Below, one piece after another: positions 1 through 5,783 of a stretch of DNA of 9,298 bases. Position numbers and translations under genes: made by a program. The stretch comes from Clostridia bacterium. Its GTDB lineage: Bacteria > Bacillota_A > Clostridia > UMGS1883 > HGM11501. A model generated the notes under the pieces. That model saw only the letters and a list, made by a program, of their open reading frames with translations, did not search any database and was not told where the DNA came from. How positions within the stretch are numbered: position 1 is the first letter of the stretch; each line of letters begins with the position of its first letter. Location of the stretch: assembly GCA_017536285.1 (NCBI GenBank), contig JAFXHP010000076.1:1-9298 (forward strand), in the 5' to 3' direction.

Positions 1-91
1 GGCCTTCGATATTTATAATTTCACTGCCCTCGAACTCGGCATGAATCTGACAACCCTTGGGGCATACTATACAGGTAAAATCTCTTTTCAT
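1..91 (-). CDS. DUF1667 domain protein, N-terminal part only (runs off the left edge)
   Basis: Reading the minus strand from the ATG at 91-89 gives a 30-residue N-terminus, and the frame stays open to the window edge. It begins MKRDFTCIVCPKGCQIHAEF. The C-x2-C-P-x-G-C cysteine cluster right at the N-terminus is the hallmark of the DUF1667 family, small cysteine-rich proteins commonly encoded directly after a GlpA-like and an FAD-dependent oxidoreductase in Clostridia. The start codon shares one base with the stop codon of the upstream oxidoreductase (TAATG), which indicates translational coupling in one operon. By position it may stand in for the iron-sulfur subunit GlpC of the E. coli anaerobic glycerol-3-phosphate dehydrogenase; that is inference, because the C-terminal part is not visible. 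Confidence 0.8.
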   Translation of the reverse strand, partial: MKRDFTCIVCPKGCQIHAEFEGSEIINIEG

Positions 92-1338
92 TATTTAGCC
101 TCCAGACCAACGGTGATTTCACCGGATTTGATTTTTTCAACTGTTTCCTTTTTAAGTGTTATCTCTTCCATTTCGCCGGGTGCGGCACCGATTGCCTTTT
201 TGGAAAAGATTACTTCGTCGCCGTCTTTCACCGTAAATGTAACATTCTTAAACACGTCGGAAACTCTGAAGTACATCTTGACATCCGTATCCGCTGTTAT
301 TCTCTGGGGGACGGTATAGCGTACCTTTCCGTCGGTTTTAATTTTTATATCTCTTGTTTTCTCAAGGCCTGACTTTACATATTCTGCCGCCGCACATCCT
401 GCGGTTTCAGCCTCTTTCGAAGCAAAGTCTGCAAGGTCATGAACGTGAAGCACATTACCTGCGGCAAAAATTCCGTCGGTTTCCGTTTCTCTGTTCTGGT
501 CAACAAATGCACCGTTTGTTATGGGGTCAAGCTTAATTCCTGCAGAGAGTGTAAGCTCGTTTTCGGGGATAAGACCAACGGATAAAAGCAGCGTATCACA
601 AGGGATAAATTCTTCCGTTTCCTTAATGGGGCATCTTTTTTCATCAACTTTTGCAATCGTTACACCGGTAACTCTCTTTTCACCGTGTACCTTAACTACG
701 GTGTGAGAGAGCTTTAAGGGAATGTTAAAGTCATTTAAGCACTGCTCGATGTTTCTTGCAAGACCGCCGGAATAGGGCATAAGCTCGCAAACAGCCTTAA
801 CGTGTGCACCCTCTAAAGTCATTCTTCTCGCCATGATAAGTCCTATATCACCGCTACCTAAAATTACAACCTCACGGCCGGGAAGATAACCCTTTATATT
901 AACAAATTTCTGTGCCGCACCTGCAGTGAAAACGCCCGCAGGTCTTGTTCCGGAAATGGATAGAGCACCGCGAGGTCTTTCACGGCAACCCATACAAAGA
1001 ATTATGCTCTTTGCCTCGATTTCGACAACGCCTTTTTCCGAGTTAAGGGCCACAATAGTCTTATTTTCATCTACCGAAAGAACGGTGGTATCTGTCATAT
1101 AGGGAATGTTTCTCTTTTCAACCTCGTCCTTATAACGCTTCGCATATTCGGGGCCGGTTAATTCCTCACCGAAATTGTGAAGACCGAAGCCGTTATGAAT
1201 GCACTGCTTAAGTATTCCGCCAAGAGCATTTTCACGCTCCAATATGAGAACATCTTTTGCACCTGAATCGTAAGCGGAAACTGCCGCTGCCATACCTGCA
1301 GGGCCCCCGCCGATTACTACAACATCCTTTTTAAGCAT
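91..1338 (-). CDS. NAD(P)/FAD-dependent oxidoreductase, GlpB-position partner
   Basis: This 415-residue flavoprotein is of the pyridine nucleotide-disulfide oxidoreductase fold. An FAD-binding GGGPAG motif is at residues 10-15 with the ribose-binding acidic residue near E34. A second Rossmann motif, GSGDIG, is at 161-166 for NAD(P)H. The third FAD segment, TDGIFAAGNV, lies near 287-296. Cysteines C46, C115 and C118 (in CMGCRERPRGA) are striking, but there is no classical CxxxxC redox disulfide after the first motif. About 75 C-terminal residues (341-415) form a predicted beta-rich tail after the catalytic core. I chose the ATG at 1338 because an AAGGGAGG site precedes it by 8 bases; the open frame extends upstream to 1365 but no site supports that start. 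The gene overlaps the preceding one by 8 bases and the DUF1667 gene by one. It probably shuttles electrons between the glycerol-3-phosphate dehydrogenase-like protein and NAD(P) or another carrier; the exact acceptor is unknown. Confidence 0.9.
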   Translation of the reverse strand: MLKKDVVVIGGGPAGMAAAVSAYDSGAKDVLILERENALGGILKQCIHNGFGLHNFGEELTGPEYAKRYKDEVEKRNIPYMTDTTVLSVDENKTIVALNSEKGVVEIEAKSIILCMGCRERPRGALSISGTRPAGVFTAGAAQKFVNIKGYLPGREVVILGSGDIGLIMARRMTLEGAHVKAVCELMPYSGGLARNIEQCLNDFNIPLKLSHTVVKVHGEKRVTGVTIAKVDEKRCPIKETEEFIPCDTLLLSVGLIPENELTLSAGIKLDPITNGAFVDQNRETETDGIFAAGNVLHVHDLADFASKEAETAGCAAAEYVKSGLEKTRDIKIKTDGKVRYTVPQRITADTDVKMYFRVSDVFKNVTFTVKDGDEVIFSKKAIGAAPGEMEEITLKKETVEKIKSGEITVGLEAK

Positions 1339-2770
1339 CGTGCTTTCCTCCCTTCGTTCTTTCAAAGTTTATGCCGGAGCCTTCGCCCGTCTTTGTTACA
1401 TCCTCGTATGCAACGCCCGAAATTTTAGCGATAAGCTCTGTTACGGAAGGAGAACAGAAACCGCCCTGACAACGTCCCATTCCGCTTCTTGTTCTTCTCT
1501 TAACACCGTCTAAATCCTTTGCCTTGGGATTAAGTGTAAGTGCATCGATTATTTCTCCCTCGGTAATTTCCTCACAGCGGCAAACAATTCTTCCGTAGGA
1601 GGGACGCTCCTTTATAAGGGCATTTTTCTCTTCGGTTGAAAGAGTTTTGAAAAAGTCCATAGGACGGCGAATAGGATTAAAGTCCTTCTTCTCTTCCTTT
1701 TTAAGCCCCATAGTAAATAAAAGTTCCGCAATATGCTCTGCAATTGCGGGAGACGCAGAAAGTCCCGGAGATTCAATTCCCATTGCGGCAACATAATTAT
1801 CCTTTGCCGTAATTTCAAAATCACCTGTATTTCCCACAGCACGAAGACCTGCAAAGGAGGTTATTACCTTTCTCATGTCTATTCCCTTCACACTTCTCAT
1901 TGCCTGACTTCTGATTTTTGCAGCACCCTCATCGGTTGTTTCAATGTCTGTTTTATCTTCTATATCATCAGCCGTAGGACCAAGGAGCAGGTTTCCGTCA
2001 ACAGTGGGAGAAACAAGTATTCCCTTACCCTTGGCAGAGGGTGTTACGAAAACCGTGCTTTTAACAAGGGATCCAAGTGCCTTATCCATTACGAAATATT
2101 CGCCCTTTCTGGGGTGAGTGGAAAAAGCAGAGTCATCCACCTTTTTATTAAGCTCATCTGCAAATAAACCTGCAGCATTTACAACGTAAGTTGCCTCTAA
2201 AGTTTCATTTTCAGAGGAAATAACATATTTGCCGTCGCCTTTTTCTATGTTTTTAACAGCAAAGTTAGTCTTAAGCTCGCAACCGTTATCCATAGCATTT
2301 CCCATTGCAGCAATTGCAAGGCCGTAAGGGCAGATAATCGCACCTGTTGTTGCATGAAGTGCACCAATTGCATCATCGCCTATATTGGGCTCAACCTTAA
2401 GAAGCCGTTCACGGTTTAATACAAAAAGGCCTTCTACACCGTTTTTTATACCACGCTCATAAAGCTCAGCTACGGTTTTCATGTCCTCATCGTCAAAGGC
2501 TAAAACCAAAGAGCCGTTCTTTATATATTTTACGCCAAGCTCTGATGCTACCTTTTCCATCATTTTTGAGCCTTTCACATTGAAGTAAGCCTTTTTAGAG
2601 CCTTCCTTTGCGTCAAAACCCGCATGAACAATAGCACTGTTTGCCTTGCTGGTTCCCATTGCAACATCGTTTTCCTTTTCAAGGACAACACATTTCAAGT
2701 TGTAGCGTGAAAGCTCTCTCGCCGTGAGAGTCCCTATTACTCCGGCACCGATTATCGCCACGTCGTACAT
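1331..2770 (-). CDS. FAD-dependent glycerol-3-phosphate dehydrogenase-like protein (GlpA/GlpO type) with BFD [2Fe-2S] domain
   Basis: This 479-residue protein has a DAO-type FAD-binding fold: GAGVIG at residues 8-13, E31 for the ribose, and MGTSKANSAIVHAGF at 38-52. That last segment is the signature seen in GlpA-like dehydrogenases of anaerobic Firmicutes. The C-terminal region from about 392 is a BFD-like [2Fe-2S] domain with C397, C399, C434 and C439 (C-x-C, then C-x4-C), as in E. coli GlpA, which is somewhat longer. The likely reaction is oxidation of sn-glycerol 3-phosphate to dihydroxyacetone phosphate, with electrons passed to the downstream flavoprotein. No membrane segment is evident, so it is cytosolic or peripherally attached. 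It is the first gene of the operon, with its own promoter at 2877-2905 and a weak AAAGG site 10 bases before the ATG. The family also includes other 2-hydroxyacid oxidases such as LhgO-like proteins, so the substrate is inferred from the trio arrangement; no glpK is in the window. Confidence 0.87.
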   Translation of the reverse strand: MYDVAIIGAGVIGTLTARELSRYNLKCVVLEKENDVAMGTSKANSAIVHAGFDAKEGSKKAYFNVKGSKMMEKVASELGVKYIKNGSLVLAFDDEDMKTVAELYERGIKNGVEGLFVLNRERLLKVEPNIGDDAIGALHATTGAIICPYGLAIAAMGNAMDNGCELKTNFAVKNIEKGDGKYVISSENETLEATYVVNAAGLFADELNKKVDDSAFSTHPRKGEYFVMDKALGSLVKSTVFVTPSAKGKGILVSPTVDGNLLLGPTADDIEDKTDIETTDEGAAKIRSQAMRSVKGIDMRKVITSFAGLRAVGNTGDFEITAKDNYVAAMGIESPGLSASPAIAEHIAELLFTMGLKKEEKKDFNPIRRPMDFFKTLSTEEKNALIKERPSYGRIVCRCEEITEGEIIDALTLNPKAKDLDGVKRRTRSGMGRCQGGFCSPSVTELIAKISGVAYEDVTKTGEGSGINFERTKGGKHDA

Positions 2771-2793
2771 TTCATCATTTCCTTTCTTTTAAT

Positions 2794-2846
2794 AAAAAAA
2801 TACACACCCAAGAAGAGAGCTTTCGCTCTCTTCTATAAGTGCATCT
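2794..2846 (-). promoter_or_regulatory. Leader hairpin plus T-run before the GlpA-like gene (candidate attenuator or terminator)
   Basis: On the minus strand a perfect 10-bp stem (2825-2834 with 2811-2820) closes a GAAA tetraloop. An outer stem (2839-2846 with 2798-2805, two G-U pairs) can form across a 4x5 internal loop, and a seven-T run (2800-2794) follows. It lies downstream of the -10 box at 2877-2882, so it would be transcribed in the leader of the GlpA-like gene. It could also terminate read-through from the cytidylate-kinase-like gene. The T-run does not directly abut the inner stem, so terminator strength is doubtful. Confidence 0.5.
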
Positions 2847-2876
2847 CCAAATCTCTGCATAATATTAATTTATTAG

Positions 2877-2905
2877 ATTCTATCACAGTTTGCCTGTTTT
2901 GTCAA
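2877..2905 (-). promoter_or_regulatory. Sigma-A-type promoter for the GlpA-like operon
   Basis: On the minus strand TTGACA (2905-2900) is followed after exactly 17 bases by TAGAAT (2882-2877). This is a perfect -35 and a five-of-six -10. It lies in the gap just after the stop codon of the cytidylate-kinase-like gene (2914) and would give a leader of about 100 nt before the ATG at 2770. Confidence 0.8.
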
Positions 2906-2913
2906 GCAAAGGC

Positions 2914-3516
2914 TTACTTCATCCCGGATGCCTTTAAGATAATTTCAGCCGCAAGCTTATAACCTGTTTCACCGCCATCGATGCAAAGGTGATAGTTTGT
3001 AGCCTTTCCCCAGCTTCTGCCGGTGTAATGCTCATAGTGGCGACTTCTTCTCTTATCGCTTATCTTTATGATTTTTTCCGCTTCCTTCTGTGTCACGCCT
3101 CTCTCTTCCATGATACGTTCCACTCTTACAGGATTTTGTGCATACATGAATACGTTAAAGCAATCGTATTCTCTTAAAATATAGTCCGCACAGCGACCAA
3201 CGATTACGCAGGGGCCTTTTTCAGCGATGGCACGGATTACCTTGCTTTCCGCCATATAAATTTTATCGGTCAACGTATTTCCGGCGTCTGTGAAATACCC
3301 GCCGTAGCCCATAGTTGCCACGTTAAAGAGCATACTTGACGTAATCATCTGCTCTCCGCTCTCGATAAATTCAGCATCCATTCCGCTTTCCTTTGCCGCA
3401 AGGTCAACGATTGCACGGTCATAAAAGGGCACCGAAAGAAGGGATGCAAGCTCTTTACCTGCTGATTTTCCTCCGCTTCCTATCTGTCTGCTGATGGTAA
3501 TAATTCTATTTTTCAT
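2914..3516 (-). CDS. Cytidylate kinase-like P-loop family protein
   Basis: This 200-residue protein matches the Cytidylate_kin2 family by its N-terminus ISRQIGSGGKSAGKELA (residues 8-24), a P-loop variant. Relative to the canonical GxxxxGK[ST], the first glycine is a glutamine (Q11), while G16, K17 and S18 are kept. Other family features are PFYDR near 30-34, VGRCADYIL in the middle, and an arginine-rich lid-like segment, KRRSRHYEHYTG, toward the C-terminus. Length is normal for this family. These proteins resemble CMP kinase but are usually distinct from the housekeeping Cmk, and the true phosphate acceptor is not established. The ATG at 3516 has an AAGGAGG site 7 bases upstream and a promoter at 3553-3581. 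The gene appears to be a single-gene unit, but no terminator lies between it and the downstream glp promoter, so read-through is possible. Confidence 0.87.
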   Translation of the reverse strand: MKNRIITISRQIGSGGKSAGKELASLLSVPFYDRAIVDLAAKESGMDAEFIESGEQMITSSMLFNVATMGYGGYFTDAGNTLTDKIYMAESKVIRAIAEKGPCVIVGRCADYILREYDCFNVFMYAQNPVRVERIMEERGVTQKEAEKIIKISDKRRSRHYEHYTGRSWGKATNYHLCIDGGETGYKLAAEIILKASGMK

Positions 3517-3552
3517 AAAATGCCCTCCTTCAAAGAATTTTTCTTTAATAAC

Positions 3553-3581
3553 AGTATATCATAAAATACGAAAAACGTCAA
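3553..3581 (-). promoter_or_regulatory. Promoter of the cytidylate kinase-like gene
   Basis: On the minus strand TTGACG (3581-3576) and TATACT (3558-3553) are separated by 17 bases, about 37 bases upstream of the ATG at 3516. Its -35 box lies only 10 bases from that of the divergent promoter for the plus-strand cluster. Confidence 0.78.
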
Positions 3582-3591
3582 ATATATTCTC

Positions 3592-3620
3592 TTTACAAAA
3601 TTAAAAATTTATAGTATAAT
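3592..3620 (+). promoter_or_regulatory. Promoter of the yloU-fakA cluster
   Basis: TTTACA at 3592-3597 is followed after 17 bases by a perfect TATAAT at 3615-3620, within an A/T-rich stretch. The expected transcript start near 3627 leaves a short leader with an AGGAGGTG site just before the ATG at 3661. Confidence 0.82.
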
Positions 3621-3660
3621 ATAATAGAATAGTTATTTTATACATTTCAGGAGGTGCCCC

Positions 3661-4020
3661 ATGATAGGTAAAACAGAAAACGCTTTGGGCGATATAATAC
3701 TCGATGAAGCAGTCATTTCCCGTATTGCCGCAACGGTAGCTTCCGGAAGCTACGGCGTTGTGGGAATGGCTCACCGTTCCACCGCAGAAGGCGTAGTAAG
3801 TCTTTTGAAGGGCGAAGGTGCATCAAAAGGCGTAAAGGTTTTTATTGCGGAAGACAATTCTTTGACTATACATCTTCATATAATCACACAGTACGGACTT
3901 AATATAAATGCAATTTGCGAAAGTATAATTCACAATGTCCGTTATCAGGTTACCGAAATGACCGGCTTTAATGTAAAAGAAGTTATTATACACGTCGAGT
4001 CAATAAGGTCCAACAACTAA
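3661..4020 (+). CDS. Asp23/Gls24 family protein (YloU-like)
   Basis: This 119-residue protein is of the Asp23/Gls24 (DUF322) family. It has the typical opening in which a short N-terminus leads to GDIILDEAVISRIAATVASG, then the YGVVGMA segment, a central charged beta region (GVKVFIAEDNSLTIHLHI), and a C-terminal helix-strand ending VKEVIIHVESI. Length and order of elements agree with Bacillus YloU. There is no signal peptide or membrane segment. Family members are linked to envelope stress, but the molecular role of YloU is not defined. Its position directly before a YloV/FakA gene is conserved across Firmicutes and strongly supports the assignment. An AGGAGGTG ribosome site precedes the ATG, and the stop codon overlaps the ribosome site of the next gene, implying co-expression. 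Confidence 0.93.
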   Translation: MIGKTENALGDIILDEAVISRIAATVASGSYGVVGMAHRSTAEGVVSLLKGEGASKGVKVFIAEDNSLTIHLHIITQYGLNINAICESIIHNVRYQVTEMTGFNVKEVIIHVESIRSNN

Positions 4021-4035
4021 GGAGGAAACCAAGTG

Positions 4036-5727
4036 ATGGAAAAATTAACTGCCTCGGTTTTTGCCTTAATGATAAAATCCGGTGCAAATAACCTACTTAA
4101 CAATAAGGTGGCTGTTGATGCTTTAAATGTTTTCCCCGTTCCCGATGGCGACACGGGCACAAACATGTCTTTGACTTTCAAAAACGCCGCCGTAAATATC
4201 CCTTACGATGCAGTAAGCTTTGACAAAGTGGCCATGAGTGCTTCATCTTATACCCTTCGTGGAGCAAGAGGTAACTCAGGCGTAATCCTTTCTCAGATTA
4301 TGCGAGGTATTGCCACAGCTTCAAAGGGCAAAGCCGAGCTGACACCGGAAGAATTTGCCCGCTGCCTAAAGGAAGGCTGTGACAGTGCATATCGTGCTGT
4401 TATGAAGCCCACCGAGGGAACCATTCTTACTGTCATCCGTGCTTCGGCCGATGCCGCCATCAGTGCAGAAAACAAAGAAGATTTTATTTCTTTCTTCAGT
4501 TATGTGGTTAAAAAAGGTAATGAAATGCTTTCAAAAACCACAGATATGCTCCCTGCCCTTCGTCAGGCAAACGTAGTTGATGCCGGCGGCAAGGGACTTA
4601 TGGTTATTTTCGAAGGTATGCTCCACTATCTCGTAACCGGAGAAATAATCGAGTCCGAAGAAACAGAAGAGGCTTCCTCTTCCGCTCCTTCCGCACAGGC
4701 TTCAATTAAGACAGAAGATATAAAATTTGCATATTGCACAGAATTCATCGTCGAAAAATCATCCTCCAAGGTAAGTGCGGAGAAAATGAAAAATGCCATT
4801 GAAAAAATCGGCGATTCCATGGTTGTAATTGACGATGATGATATTATAAAAGTTCACATTCACACAAACAATCCCGGATTCGTTCTGGAATATGCCGTAA
4901 AGCTGGGTGAACTTGCAACCGTAAAAATTGAAAACATGAGAAAACAGCACAGCGAAATTTTGGAAAGCTCCAAGACAGAAGTTGCTCCCAAAGAAGATTC
5001 AGCAGAAGAAAAGCCTTCTGAGGAAGCACTTCCCGAAAACCCAGTACAATCACCTTCAAACGGCGTATCTGCAACTAAAAATGCCGCTCTTTCCGTTGCC
5101 GCAGGAAGCGGTGTGGAAAAGCTTTTCCGTGACCTTGGTGCATATGTAATTTCCGGCGGACAGACAATGAATCCCAGCACAGAGGACATCTTATCCGCAA
5201 TTGAAAAAATCAATGCCGAAAACATTTATGTTCTCCCCAATAACAAAAACATCATCATGGCGGCAGAACAAGCCGCAGGAATTTCCGATAAAAATATCGT
5301 TGTAATTCCCACAAAATCCATTCCTCAGGGCATAAGTGCCATGGTTTCCTTCAACCCCGAAGGCGAATCGGATGAAAACTCTTCTGCCATGACCTCGGCG
5401 GCCAAAAATGTAACCACCGGCCTTATCACCCACGCTGTCAGAGATACTGTTTTAGGTGACAAGGAAATTCATGACGGTGACATTTTGGGTATGGTTGAAA
5501 AGGATATTGTATCGGTTGGCAGTGATGCGACTGAAACAGCAAAGGACATCCTTTCAAAAATTGTAACCGAAGACACCGAGCTTATCACTGTAATCTACGG
5601 CGAGGACCTTCCCGAGGAAGAAGCTGAAAGTCTTTCCGAATACATCGAAGTCAAATATCCCGATTGCGATGTGTCTTTGTATAACGGCGAGCAGCCTGTA
5701 TATTCCTACATTCTCTCCGCCGAATAA
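4036..5727 (+). CDS. fakA: Fatty acid kinase catalytic protein FakA (YloV; DAK2/DhaL domain)
   Basis: This 563-residue homologue of FakA/YloV is the ATP-binding subunit that phosphorylates fatty acids presented by a FakB (DegV-type) carrier. The N-terminal DhaL domain (about 1-200) holds NVFPVPDGDTGTNMSLTF, with Mg-binding D37 and D39, and RGARGNSGVI at 75-84. A middle domain spans about 222-305. The C-terminal domain (about 350-563) has the family segments YVLPNNKNIIMAAEQAA and VVIPTKSIPQGISAM. Two acidic, Ser/Pro/Ala-rich linkers, at about 206-220 and 312-345, separate the domains and make the protein slightly longer than the roughly 550 residues usual in staphylococci. No FakB is in the window. 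The start is ambiguous: an AAGGAGG site (4019-4025) lies 7 bases from a GTG at 4033 and 10 bases from the ATG at 4036. I prefer the ATG because it gives the usual short N-terminus. Confidence 0.92.
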   Translation: MEKLTASVFALMIKSGANNLLNNKVAVDALNVFPVPDGDTGTNMSLTFKNAAVNIPYDAVSFDKVAMSASSYTLRGARGNSGVILSQIMRGIATASKGKAELTPEEFARCLKEGCDSAYRAVMKPTEGTILTVIRASADAAISAENKEDFISFFSYVVKKGNEMLSKTTDMLPALRQANVVDAGGKGLMVIFEGMLHYLVTGEIIESEETEEASSSAPSAQASIKTEDIKFAYCTEFIVEKSSSKVSAEKMKNAIEKIGDSMVVIDDDDIIKVHIHTNNPGFVLEYAVKLGELATVKIENMRKQHSEILESSKTEVAPKEDSAEEKPSEEALPENPVQSPSNGVSATKNAALSVAAGSGVEKLFRDLGAYVISGGQTMNPSTEDILSAIEKINAENIYVLPNNKNIIMAAEQAAGISDKNIVVIPTKSIPQGISAMVSFNPEGESDENSSAMTSAAKNVTTGLITHAVRDTVLGDKEIHDGDILGMVEKDIVSVGSDATETAKDILSKIVTEDTELITVIYGEDLPEEEAESLSEYIEVKYPDCDVSLYNGEQPVYSYILSAE

Positions 5728-5734
5728 TCTAGTT

Positions 5735-5770
5735 AAAAAACGCAAAACGCAAAAGCGTTTTGCGTTTTTT
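5735..5770 (+). terminator. Perfect hairpin with T-run between fakA and recG
   Basis: Bases 5735-5750 pair perfectly with 5755-5770 (16 bp) around an AAAA loop. The stem has a GC-containing core (CGCAAAACGC) and ends in six T residues, which form the 3' arm, so it can act as an intrinsic terminator on either strand. It starts 8 bases after the fakA stop codon and ends one base before the recG ribosome site. It therefore either ends the yloU-fakA transcript or attenuates transcription into recG. Confidence 0.8.
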
Positions 5771-5771
5771 G

Positions 5772-5779
5772 AAAGGAGG
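5772..5779 (+). promoter_or_regulatory. recG ribosome-binding site
   Basis: AAAGGAGG, 4 bases before the ATG at 5784, fixes that codon as the start. The upstream in-frame TTG at 5760 lies inside the terminator stem and has no ribosome site. Confidence 0.85.
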
Positions 5780-5783
5780 CATT

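Noticed and set aside
1733..2167. A 144-codon plus-strand open frame inside the GlpA-like gene
   Set aside because: It is antisense to a well-supported flavoprotein, its translation has the odd Cys/His/Ser-rich composition of a shadow frame, and no ribosome site precedes it.
2752..2778. Short upstream reading frame beginning ATGATG just before the GlpA-like start, a possible leader peptide
   Set aside because: It reads only about eight codons and overlaps the main start out of frame; nothing in its composition suggests a regulatory peptide.
2811..2834. GAAA-capped hairpin considered as a riboswitch
   Set aside because: The roughly 100-nt leader shows no conserved core of a known riboswitch class that I can recognise; a plain terminator or attenuator is simpler.
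4860..5225. A 121-codon minus-strand open frame inside fakA
   Set aside because: It lies opposite a confident FakA reading frame and has no recognisable domain, promoter or ribosome site.
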